From Cepaea nemoralis (Eukaryota > Mollusca > Gastropoda > Stylommatophora > Helicidae): DNA of 64,000 nucleotides. The stretch is taken from contig JACEFZ010011719.1 in NCBI GenBank assembly GCA_014155875.1, forward strand, positions 354,501 through 418,500, written 5' to 3'. The notes below the pieces were generated by a model. It made no database searches and was not told where the DNA came from. It saw only the letters and a list, made by a program, of their open reading frames with translations. A program made the translations under genes and the position numbers. Shown piece after piece: positions 1 to 11,074 of the stretch. How positions within the stretch are numbered: position 1 is the stretch's first letter; every line of letters starts with the position of its first letter.

Positions 1-505
1 CTGTCCATACACTAATTCAAGAATGTTTGTAGTTTATTCTGAACTGTTTTGATCCTGCTCGATATTTCTGTTCCATACAACAGTATTAAATTAACGTTGA
101 AGATAAATATTCTAGGCATGATGCTTTTATAACTTACTTTGCCCTCCACACATGTTCTAGCGCTATGACAGTTTATTTTGCCATTTGTATTCTTATTTTA
201 ATTTCTTTGAACGTCCATTCATCCACACACCTCCTTCCCATCTTTCCCTCTGTGTCTTCATTAAGTATGAAACCAACGTGCGCTTAGATGGCGGAAGTCC
301 GGAGTTTTCACTTTGTAGTTTAGGATGGTGACATCCAGCACTCCTGATCCATGACATATACACACTCTCCTCTCTCTATAAGAGGCTCTGTGGCAAGAGG
401 GTTATGAATGCAGTTTGCAATCCTGCATACCACGTTTGAAACACAGCTGTGGTGGATTTGAGCGCAGACGGCCTTCCATCGTTTCCGTACATAGGTATAC
501 TTACC
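1..505. other. Unassigned single-copy-looking sequence
   Basis: No coding frame longer than about 60 codons with believable composition is present, and I recognise no repeat, RNA gene or promoter. The sequence is of mixed composition with short T-rich stretches. Confidence 0.4.
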
Positions 506-545
506 GGTCGTTCAGAAAGTAATGGCACACTACTGAACATAAACA
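506..545 (+). repeat. SINE core relic
   Basis: This short stretch matches the core of the two better SINE copies in the window (36818 and 40080 onward): a CGCTCAGAAAGC-like start followed by AATGGCA and a CTACTGA-like block, with several substitutions. The tRNA-derived head and the 3' part are not recognisable, so it is an old, mostly decayed copy. The match is by eye only. Confidence 0.45.
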
Positions 546-970
546 AGCAGCCAAAACCTCGTGACATCCATTAAAGAATGTGCAACTCTTTAATTATAGG
601 CGGTAGATTTATGAGACTGCCCTATCGGTGGCTCTTTATGGTGCGGCCTGTCTCGCTTTACGAAGGTTTTGCATTACATTTAGGACTTCTTCATTCGGTT
701 CAAGAAAGCAAATTTTCTCGGAGAACCTTATGAGCTCGTCGTTGACGCTACTGGGGTCTGTGCTCTATGCGATGTTCGTGCCCTGAGTGAAGACGTCCGA
801 GCCATATAGGACAGATATTAATATCAATCACAGCGAGATACTTGACGGATTTTCAGAGAGTTAAGAATTGGACTGGTAGGTCCCTCTGACATGTAGACGG
901 AAGTAGAGTAGTCACATTAGAGATACACGTATGTCGAGTTTGTCATGTGTCGAAATAAACTGGTTTCGAC

Positions 971-1235
971 CGGAAGAAACAGTGTGTTACAGGACATCAA
1001 GAACTTATAGCGGAAGAAACAGCCTGTCACAGGACATCAAGCATTTGTAGAGGAAGAAATTATCTGTTACAAGACAATAAGAATTTGTAGAGGAAGAAAC
1101 AGTGTGTTACAAGACATCAAGAACTTGTAGCGGAAGAAACAGTGTGTTACAAGACATCAAGAACTTGTAGCGGAAGAAACAGTGTGTTACAAGACATCAA
1201 CAACTCGCAGATGAAGAAACAGTGTGTTACAAGAT
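971..1235 (+). repeat. 40-bp tandem repeat, 6.6 copies
   Basis: Units start at 971, 1011, 1051, 1091, 1131, 1171 and 1211, an exact 40-bp spacing. Each begins GGAAGAAACAGTGTGTTAC-like and ends CAAGAACTTGTAG-like. Units 5 and 6 are almost identical while the outer ones carry several substitutions, as expected from slippage or unequal exchange in the middle. No coding frame runs through it. Confidence 0.9.
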
Positions 1236-2084
1236 ACTATGTCCCATTATGTTATATAGCACCATATATATAGAATAAAATTCATGTATGTATGTATGTC
1301 AAATTTAATGCATGACATTGTGTAGCAAGTATGTTACACGATATCATATATCTCCTATGTTACATCGCATAATATGTATGAATGTTCCTCGATATTATAA
1401 CCTAACATGATGATGAAATCATGCCTGTACGTTAATACAACAGTTAGTTGCATATGCTATACAGGACGTCGCAGTCCAAGCCAGCATTTTTTTTTTATGT
1501 ATGTGATCTCTTGGCAAGTTTACGTTCAGTAGTTTCCTATTTTTATCTAAACGATTGGCACCCATGCCATGTTAACATTTTAAACAAAACAATGCAAGAC
1601 GCCTGCTGCCAAATCGGCTGCAGCTGTGATTTGAACGCAGTATGTGGGAATATGAACTGCGTCCGTAACACATTCGTCACGGATGCCATCATGTGCCCTA
1701 TAAGCTAAATATATGTCCAGTAAGCAACAGATAGGTCCAGTAGATGACATGTACCATACTTCAGGTAAGCAACATACATACCCAGCAAGGAACATACATG
1801 TGCAGGATGCTGGATGTCCTGGACAGGGACTTTAACATGATTGTAACTGAAAGGCTGATTCTGACCCAAACTGGGACAGATGGTCTACGAAGTACTTTAA
1901 GAAATATGTCGGTTATCTTGCGTGCAAATCAAAGGTGAGATCAACAAGACAAATATGTAGTGATCTTGGGCAATGGGTTGTAATTTGTTGTCAATGAAAT
2001 GGGTACACAAGTATAGGTGGCATGACCAGCCAAGACGTAATAGCAGCCAGTAAGTGATGCGCTTAAAAACAAGAGGAGATTACA
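1236..2084. other. Unassigned sequence
   Basis: A run of ATGT tetranucleotides sits near 1283-1298, and a degenerate motif (CCAGTAAGCAACA-like) recurs three or four times between 1715 and 1795. The short open frames here have no recognisable product. Confidence 0.35.
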
Positions 2085-2232
2085 TTCTTCTTCTTCATCT
2101 CCTTCCTCTTGTTCTTCTTCTTCTTCTTCTTCATCTCCTTCCTCTTGTTCTTGTTCTTGTTCTTGTTCTTGTTCTTCTTCTTCTTCTTCTTCTTCTTCTT
2201 CTTCTTCTTCTTCTTCTTCTTCTTCTTCTTCG
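2085..2232. repeat. (TTC)n microsatellite with TTG variants
   Basis: A compound trinucleotide/hexanucleotide tract: TTC repeats interrupted by CATCTCC and TTGTTC blocks, then a long pure TTC run. The poly-Leu, poly-Phe, poly-Glu and poly-Lys frames across it are artefacts. Long polypurine/polypyrimidine mirror tracts of this kind can form triplex (H-DNA). Confidence 0.95.
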
Positions 2233-2384
2233 ACTGTAAAGGACTCACAAAGTATGAAGAGAAAGCTGCAGGCGGACACGCTTCGGGATAGAGTGCCATA
2301 CTTCCATTCAACAAGTGTATAAAGAGCACTTGTTAGATATTTTCCCAAGGACATACTGCTGTGGTGGGAAACATTTAGGTGGAT

Positions 2385-2692
2385 ATATATATCATGTGCC
2401 ATGCCGGAAAGCGTGGGCGGTCATCACTCGCCATTTCACTCGATCACCAGTGTCGTGGATCAGCTCAGTGTTCCTGTCTCGTCCATGCCATGTGGCCAAG
2501 CCATCCAGTTATTTGCCTCTCTGTCTTTCTCTTGGTCTGTTCTCTTCGATTTTGCCAGCTGTGACTAAGTTCTCCAATCCATTTCTTCTCATAACATGTC
2601 CAATAAATGTTGACTGTCTACGTCTAATTTCTCTAATCAATTTACGATTTTCATTTGTTTCCTGTAGTACTTGGTCATTGTTTTTCTGTCTA
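2385..2692 (-). pseudogene. RTE-like LINE 3' end, relic (copy 1, minus strand)
   Basis: On the minus strand the frame reads through a typical end-of-polyprotein block: RRRQSTFIGHVMRRNGLENL, then TGKI/AGKI and a basic RPRERQRGK segment. This resembles the C-terminal region of RTE-like endonuclease/reverse transcriptases. It continues as DGLATWHGRDRNTEL and ends in a short TA run at 2384-2392. The copy is 5'-truncated, cut at about 2692 by the TA/CA minisatellite. It is a sister of the + strand relic at 3740-4064 plus 15974-16096. Its uninterrupted ...AACTGGATGGCTTGG... junction (about 2497-2514) shows what that relic looked like before the LTR element split it. Confidence 0.8.
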
Positions 2693-2702
2693 TATATATA
2701 TA

Positions 2703-3738
2703 TACCCCCAACCACCCATCCCAGAACCACACCTCCATCGAGCACACATTCCCCACCCACACACACACAACCCCCACCAACCCACACATCACGCACCCAC
2801 TCACATATCCCCAACCCATACACACACATTCCCACCAACAGACATCTCATACCCACAAACACACTTCTCCCTACCCACCTATATATCCCCAATCCACTCA
2901 CACACACACCCCCACCACCCACACATACATCCACACCCACCCACACATGCACTAACTCACAGCCCCCATCACACACATATCCCCCACCCGTACCACAAAC
3001 ATCCCCACCCACCCATTATTCCTCACCCACACACCACACACAGTTATCCCCCACCCACACATCCCACACCCACACACCAAAACATCCCCACCTACACACC
3101 ACACACATCCGTCCCCCACATACCATACAATATCCCCATCCACACACCACACACATATCCCTCATCCACACCCACACATATAGCCTCACCCACCCACCAC
3201 GCACATACCCTCACACCACATACATCCCCCACCCACTCGTACATCCCCACCAACACACCGCACACATATTCCCAACCAACACACCACACACATCTCCCCA
3301 CCCAAACACACATCCCCCACGCATCCACCAACAGACACACACACTCACTCACCCACACATCCTCTACTACGCACCAAACCACCCCGCAACCGCCCACCCC
3401 TAACCAAACATCTCTCGAACACACATACCCCCACCCACATACATCCTCCACCCACTCACACATCTCGCTCCGACACACACACATCCCTCACACACCTACA
3501 TTCTTCAGCCACTCACACACACCCACTCAGACATCCCCCACCACCCACACATACTCTACACACCCACACATATACCCCAACCATATGCACATTCACCACA
3601 CCCATCACACACTTCCCTCACACATGCACCACACACTATCCTCCACCCACCCACCACAAACCTACACACACCCACACACCACACACACACATCCCCGGCC
3701 CACACACAACTCACATATCCCCAACCAACACACCATAC
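2703..3738. repeat. CA/CCCA-rich minisatellite
   Basis: About 1 kb of degenerate repeats on the theme CACACATCCCCCACCCA. The C-rich strand is the + strand; blocks at 22555-24235 and 24525-25270 carry the same theme with the G-rich strand on +. The long His/Pro/Thr-rich open frames (for example 2315-3403 and 2655-3791) are translations of the repeat. The two edges abut LINE 3' fragments in opposite orientation. Confidence 0.9.
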
Positions 3739-4064
3739 ATCCAAATAGTGTTGAAGAGCTACATGGAACCTGTTCTTCTGTATGGATGTGAAATCTGGAC
3801 AATGAGCAGTTAAGCTGTAAAACATCTGATGGCTTCAGAAATGTGGTTTCTGAGGAAAATGAAAATAATACCATGGACAGATAGAAAAACCAATGACCAA
3901 GTACTACAGGATACAAATGAAAATCTTAAATTGATTAGAGGAATTAGACGTAGACAGTCAAAAATATTTTGGACATGCTATGAGAAGAAATAGACTGGAG
4001 AACTTAGAGAACTGGCAAGATCAAAGGAAACAGACCAAGGGGAAGACCGAGAAGATAATACCAG
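3739..4064 (+). pseudogene. RTE-like LINE 3' end, relic (copy 2, left part)
   Basis: The + strand encodes a decayed version of the same LINE C-terminus as copy 1. Visible blocks are YMEPVLLYGCEIWT (the conserved YGCE-W motif of RTE-like elements), then a stop, WFLRKMKIIPW and NENLKLIRGIRRRQSK. A further frameshift and stop fall near 3975-3995. The sequence breaks off at 4064, where the large LTR element begins, and resumes at 15974. The last five bases, ACCAG (4060-4064), are the left copy of the target duplication. Confidence 0.8.
4060..4064 (+). repeat. Target-site duplication, left copy (ACCAG)
   Basis: The five bases directly before the LTR start TGTGGGATG. They recur at 15969-15973 directly after the right LTR end TATACCACA. 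The uninterrupted sister LINE at about 2497-2514 has a single comparable site there. Confidence 0.85.
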
Positions 4065-7000
4065 TGTGGGATGTGGATTTTAATTCCTGAGAATGATTCG
4101 TTAAAATGTCTAGGGGGTTTTATTGATTCTCTGTCACTGGTAAGAATGCAGGGTGATCCGGGATATTTACCACAAATCCCAGGAGGAAAGAGTTCCATCC
4201 TTGAAAGAATGGCATCTGTGTGTAGGTTTCCCTTCCCACTTCATCACCCTTTAAATTAACTATAGATGCTAGAAGGATATTGATTGCTCACAACATATAA
4301 ACAACCACTTGTTGGACACCACATTTACTTGATGTACACAACACTTTTGGACAAACAGTTCAGGTATTAACTCAAGATCTGCAGTTACATATATAGGTGT
4401 AATAAACACTATGCATTTTCAGACAGGCATGGGAATGATATGCAGTATTACAACATAGTACCCAGTGACCCCAGAAAAAAACAAGGTTATTACAAACAAC
4501 ATAACAACCACAAATTGGGTCTACTTTCATTTTCCCTCATGATTAAGGCAAATAAAGATAGTAAATAGAACCCAAAATAACATGTTTCTGACACCTTTTA
4601 CCATTCTCTCATTGTTAAAAATAATGAGTTGGTGTCAAAATACTATACCATCTATATACCATTGGAAAAAAACTACTGACCTGTTACCTTCAGAAAACAA
4701 AAACCAACATATAAACAGCAGTTTGTACTAATTAAATTAATTAATCGAGTCTATCTCCTGGTGTGCGGTTATGGGTCCACCTTTGCTGTCGATTAGATCC
4801 TTTTCCCCATTATCTGGGTACCGAATTAATGCACTCAGTTATGTTCTTACTATTTAGTCACTGGTAATTGGCTGGTGCAAATCATACTTTATAATAGAAA
4901 TTACACACAATCACAAATCCCTCCGCGGGCTAGAATATTAGAGTACTCTGTTGCAGTAGGCTCGTGTCTTTTTTTTTGAAATTTGGGGCCTCAGGTTGGT
5001 CTAACTTTCCGGAATTTCCACTTAAGCTCTGCAGAAGGTACTTTACCATCTCACCATACATGGTGCCAAGTAGACGTCCATTCAGCTTCTCTGCTTTTAA
5101 TATCAGAATCCCAAGTAGTTCAACAAAGATTTTACACCCACCAAGTCGCGAGTCTATAACCCATGGCATTTAGGTTGACATTGGACCAGCAAAGAGTTAG
5201 TCGTTGTTATCTAGTCCAGTGTAGAACTTTATATGACTGAGAGGCATCTCATGGTAGTATCTGTGACTAGGGCCACAATTGATCTATACCTACATATATG
5301 CACCGATGAATGAATCCAGCACAGTAACAGGTTTGCAAACAATTGGATGATTCCTCTTGTTGCTGATGTAGAGACATTTAGCTGCTTTCATATGGTCTTT
5401 TATCTGATGGTGTTCAGGGTTTGGAACCTTGAGGTAATCTGGTTTCGTAGTTATGTTTCAGATGATATTAAGTTTGTACCTTGGTTGTATTGGCTTATGT
5501 GGTTCAGTGTCTTCTCCCATTTTGAGTTGGTGTTCATAGCTAGAACTTGGGGTTGCATGGCTGAAACCTTATGTTTGCCTTTTGCAGCTGTGAGATGTTC
5601 TTTCGAAGACTTATCCATTGTGGATATTAACTTGGTAATCCAACCAACAGTTGAAGGGCTTTCACTGTTGCTAGTTTTAGTAACTTGTAGGATTGTCCCA
5701 TAGTTTCACTGATTTTGCTGAGTGATAAGGCTTATAGGTGATACTTCTCAGACGTAAAGCAGACGATACACTGTTGTCCGTTACTCTGTTGATCTTCATC
5801 TTTGTAGATTATTAGATCTTGAAGTCCACATGTGGGATGTTCCTACTAAAATAGGACTTAATCACTCACCCCGTCAGTTGTCTTCTAATTTATCTGTTGC
5901 TCGCTATGGAGCTATTGAGCGCCGCAGTAAACATTGAGGTATGGCTAGATCCAGACTATGGTTTGGACATTCACTTTATGGCTGTTTACCCAGGATCCAG
6001 TGTTAGTGATATAGTCCCAACAAATTCAACCACCACCTGCTTCTCTTCTATAGAAAAGGGATGACAAGAATACAACACTAGCATTAACCTACTGTGTTAT
6101 GGTAAAAGGTTTACAACACAATTACAAACACAAATACAAAACACCAAGGGGAGAAGGGGAAAGGAGTGGGTGTCCATGTTCCACTGTCCCTCATTGCTGA
6201 GTAGAGCCATTCTGACTCTTCATAGTGAGTAAGGTATTTTCTCACTTATATTTTGTTCTGTTGTTACTGGGACTATTGGATGGGTGAAGTCATTCTGTCC
6301 ATCCACCATGTTGATATTGTCTCTCTCATTACTTGAAGAGAATAGCCTATACAGAATCCCTGTGGTTTCTAATGCCGCGTCTTCATTTCGGCACTATAAT
6401 CATCACTAGGTCAAGACTATTCACCATTGGCTCCTTAAGTACTGACATACATATGTTTTCTTACATCAACATCCTCTAATCCCAAGGTGCAACATTAAAA
6501 TGTATATTCCCACAGTAAAAAGTAACAATCAGCACAAAGAAAATTCTCATACCAGAAAAAAACATACCTGTACATTTCTCTGATATTAAGTACATGATAA
6601 TCATACATAATAATCATAATGATGATGCAGGGAGCCTAGGTTTTTGAATTATCTTCATGAACTAAGACATCCATTGTTTTCCCCCACAGCGTACAGCACA
6701 TGAGGATAGTAATCGCTGTGATATGTTTTGCCAATGACTGCTATTATTCGGAGGGTATTTATAAGAATAACTTATGCCGCATGGTCCAGTCTTCTGAATA
6801 TTGCAAGCAATTTATTCACATCAATCTTCGCTTCTGTTTCTACTACGGTGAGGTGATGCGGAGTGAATCCTATCCGAACATACATTTACATCACGCGTTT
6901 AATTGTTCATGAGTTTATATTCAAACATGGCCTGTCCCTAACACTATTTTATGAAATGATTATATGTTCACCCTCATATGGAGTGGTTACTAATCTGTTA

Positions 7001-7891
7001 ACAAAAGAATGGTACTAAAATTTAGCACTATATTTCTAAGTTACAGATTATAATGTGGCAAAATATTTTATCCCCTGACTAAGTAAGAGTCAGGAATATG
7101 CGTAATCATTTGTATGTCCCCGCATGGATAAAACACCTTTCTATAGTACATAGATTATTTGCAGATTTCTAAGCATAAATAGTGAGATATTGTTCACAGT
7201 GCCTAGAAGTTTTAACATAGGAATATGAAATTGACAGACACTAGTTCTTTACTATGAAGCATGAATCAGGGGTCTGCTCCTACATTGAGAAAATCTCTAG
7301 AATGTGTTTCAGACATGAGAGTTGATACTTTACAGTACACATAATATTCATAGATTATAGCACTACTAGTGAGATATAAGTTCATAATGCCTATACAAGA
7401 TATTAACATATGGATTTGAAATTGTAAGACATAGGAAAAATTACAGCGTGGCGCCCACCTGTGTTTCCTTAGTAAACATCATCCAGTTTGGTTTAAGAGA
7501 ATTGTAACTAATTCTTAATTAAACATACTGGTCTAGGTAATACATAAATATATCTTAATCATGTAGATAACATACCAATAGCTTGAAGAGAATCATGGTT
7601 TTAAAAGGCAACATGCCTTCTCCCCGAAGGGAAAACTTTTACATGTCTGTTCTTTGTCGTCGTACTGACCAAAATCTCTACACTGGCCTTTGTTTTACAA
7701 TCAGTCGACGACTGTTGGCCAGGTATGTAGGCCAAAATAAGGCCAAATTAATTAAGCTGCCACGGTCCGTCTATCGCTGTTTTATTTTCTCCTACATTAA
7801 GTAAGTTACTTAAACAGTAATTGTAAGGGTTTGTGTATTATTAAGGGAGTCCATAAATAGGAAAGGGTAGGGACGTTTTTATTATACCACA
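4065..7891 (-). repeat. Long terminal repeat, left (3,827 bp)
   Basis: Begins TGTGGGATGTGG and ends TATTATACCACA. Near-identical to 11079-15968. Small open frames (for example 5347-5703 +, 4930-5169 - and 7583-7804 +) occur in both copies, but that follows from recent duplication and is not evidence of coding. Read on the minus strand, the LTR starts TGTGGTATAATAAAAACG. A short hairpin with a TTCG loop (TCCC-TTCG-GGGA) lies near 7620-7633. I recognise no gene inside. Confidence 0.85.
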
Positions 7892-7905
7892 CGCCTCCCC
7901 AATTT
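7892..7905 (-). promoter_or_regulatory. Candidate polypurine tract (minus orientation)
   Basis: On the minus strand the last internal bases before the LTR start TGTGGTA read TTGGGGAGGCG, purine-rich and directly adjacent to the LTR. That is where plus-strand priming occurs in LTR retroelements. The opposite end shows no equivalent tract, so this favours the minus orientation. Confidence 0.45.
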
Positions 7906-10900
7906 AAGCCATTTATTTCTTTCAGAAAATAAATGGTCAAATAGTACTCTACAATTTCCGTCTTTACATTGACTCACCTAGTATCCATCCCTTTGTAATT
8001 TCCTACATTACTTCCCTATGTTAGATAATCTATCAGGGCCACGTCCATTTTCTTATAGTCACGACAACTGGCATAACCTTAATGGCTTACTTCCCTTTTA
8101 GTGAAAAAGTGTAGCACCCTCTCCACTGTTGTCAGCTATTGTTTGAAATATGAGTGGTTATCTGATAATTTGTTACTTTCAAGTACTAGTTTGTCTGCAT
8201 CAAACCGACTTTTTGAAACAATTGAGATATCATCATTAAGCTTGATTTCTCTCTCATTAGATTATCAATCTTGAGATTATGTTAAAACCGACGGTTAATT
8301 CTGCGTCTACTGATAGCCTATTAAACTCGCCCGTCTCCCTGTAAGTTAGACGTTTGTTTTAACTATAGATCTGATATTTAAAGGAAGCTAAATAGGGTTC
8401 CTGTTGTATACATTTTCATCCAACACATCATGTGTTTGGGTATTTAGTCGAGTTATGGGATTTTTCGATCAGTTTTGATAACTACTGATTAGAGTGGTGT
8501 CCCTTTCTCTTGTGGGTTTTCCCGGAGAATCTCGTCTAACATGTAAACAAGGTCCAACTTTTCTAGATTTCCGCTCTGAACCGAATATTACGGGGAACAT
8601 GAATCTATCAGAAATGAAGTAATTCTTAGCTTACTCTCTCTCTCTCTCTCTCTGCTTTTCCTTCTAACCTAGATCTATTTTACGCTAGAATCCTTATTAG
8701 TAATTCTAACTGATGTGTTTGAGTTTCACTCTGTATTTGTTGCTTTGGTGTTGAATTACGAGCAATTTTGCGTCGCTTGGCGTACATTGATCGTCGTCTG
8801 CTTCCCTGTAGGTTTTAGATTATTTTCAACTTAGCAACATACATTGTTATGTAGGTTCAGACTTATTGTCTCCTACCATATATAATCAGTTCAGTGAGAA
8901 GTTAAAAGCCCCTTTTATGTTTCCTGTGATAGTCTTCCAGACAATCAAGTTGCTGGTTCACTTTCCAGTTATGGATGTGGATTACTAGTCTTAGCAAAAT
9001 TACTGTTACATCTGTATCTCCCTCTCATACTGGCGTCTCCTGAGTTGTGTCCTCAGGATAACAGGTACGGTACTCTTAATGTTTCTCTCCAGTTTTGTTT
9101 TCATCCGTTTAATACGTGGAAACTCTGGATTTATTTAGATTGACTAAGGTCTATCTTTGAACTGTTATATAATTTACTAGCATGGATTCCTGATTGAAAT
9201 TCCTAATCTAGTAACTATCAAGCAATTCTTAAGCTATATGCTCCAATTTGCTTGGTTTTTACACAGCTATATTCCATTTTTCTAGAATGGGTTCCCTGTA
9301 TAAGTCTTAGGCGTTTCCCCTGTCTTCACGTCAAGGAGGTCGTCCTATTTATAAACAGCATCTATTTCAAGAGTTGTTTATTTAATTGTTGCTTTTACTG
9401 ATTCGTATCAGTTATTTAAGCTAATCTCTGTTAGTCTGGATCTGCTTTCACATATTTAATGCTGGCATATAATCCTAGTCAGAACTGAGATGTAGAAATC
9501 TGTTTCGTCTTGCGATTGATTTCTGACTCACCTACCTATTAGTAGGCTTCGAGCATTATCTAGAATTTAGTTACTCGGTTAGTTTTAAAGAAAATACAAT
9601 TGAGTCGCGCGCCTCTATTGTACCACTTATTTTTGCCCTTCTTAATTCTTCCCTTATGAGAATATTAATGTTAGTTAGGCAATTATTGAAATAACTTTAC
9701 GTAAGCTAATCGCTAACTAAAAGCTGTTTCATTCCTCTTTTTGATGAGGATTTCTCATTGTGAACATTTCACTTAATGAGAATTAAACTGGAAATTCCAA
9801 TTTATTAGTTAATTCTCTAATTATACCTCCTACATGCCTATATGGTCTGTTTCCGCTACCATTAATAATGGAATCGGGGTGGATAATTTAAAGAAATACC
9901 TTATATTCTGTTGGGTCAGTAAGTGAGTTGATCAGTTTCACTTACATCACCAGGTGAATATTTTGGTTTTGACCCTCATTAACATATGGGCCATCTGAGT
10001 TAGTTATTAATAACTACTCATATCACCGGTGGAGTAGAATAAGTGTCGGTATGGCTTTTCTTCCTAAGTATCCATCATTTATTCACTTTACTTTACTACC
10101 GGTGTTGTAGAACATGTTATGTCATATGAAAAAAAAGGATTAAATTAGGGTGCCCCTAAATACTGCAAATTCTTACAATATTCCTTCCCTTCCATTAACT
10201 ATGTCTACATTTTTGCAAGTGGTGGTTTTGGCCTTACCATTAGTTCATTTACTTTAGTTACTGCTATTTTCCCCTGGTTTAATTCATCTCTCAGGTATTA
10301 TTTAGTGTACTACTGAATCATTTGTTGATTAAATTTTTCCCTTAAAAAAGATTTATTGGATTTTTAACTTATCTGTCCTAATTATCTATACAATTGTCTA
10401 TCACTCTCTGTTGCCTTGGTAACTTTTCAATATTACATGAATTATACAAGCAGATCAAGCATGAAAATACAATGATAATCAATGACAAAATAATTAATTA
10501 ACACATGATTCATATGTAGGAACATAAACCTTATGGATACATAATATAGTAGTGTGTTCATGAGTACACCACTTTTAAACATTTAAAGAGAATATCAGAG
10601 TAGCAGAACCATACCTCAAACATCAAATGGGAATGACTATGAATTCTAAACATTCACTGAATTACCTATCTTATGTGAGTTTACCATCCCAGAGACCTTA
10701 CTACTGGAGGTTCATTACTGAGTTTCACATCAATAAGATATAAAATATGAGTTTTAAAAAAAATCTCATATCCAACAACCAACTACCTGATGCATCTGCC
10801 AGAATCAAGATATTACCTGTGAACAGTTTTGTACCAAAAAATACCCTATATTTATCTGAGCCATTATGGGTTCATATAACACTTGACTCAGCTCATACTA

Positions 10901-11054
10901 ATGTGATTAGGTCTGTTACTAACACTATAACATTCTGAAGTGACTTGGTTTACCTGCGAGAGGTTTTCCCTGAATTCATATACTCACAATAATACACCAA
11001 TTGTGATGTTTACCACGAGTTTTAAATTCACGGACTACTCCACTACTAGGTGAA

Positions 11055-11074
11055 GTCCGTACCGGGCGGGACCA
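11055..11074 (-). promoter_or_regulatory. Candidate primer-binding site (weak)
   Basis: On the minus strand, four bases after the LTR end (CCCACA), the sequence reads TGGTCCCGCCCGG. A TGG start a few bases after the LTR is what a tRNA primer-binding site should show. I could not match the bases that follow to the 3' end of a tRNA I know, so the call is weak. Confidence 0.3.

Noticed and set aside
2315..3791. Long open frames (over 360 codons) rich in His, Pro and Thr
   Set aside because: They are translations of the CA/CCCA minisatellite; equally long frames exist in other phases and on the other strand, and no domain is visible.
5347..5703. 118-codon frame repeated at 12361-12717 as a conserved gene
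   Set aside because: The two copies lie in recently duplicated LTRs, so identity is expected without selection. No domain is visible.
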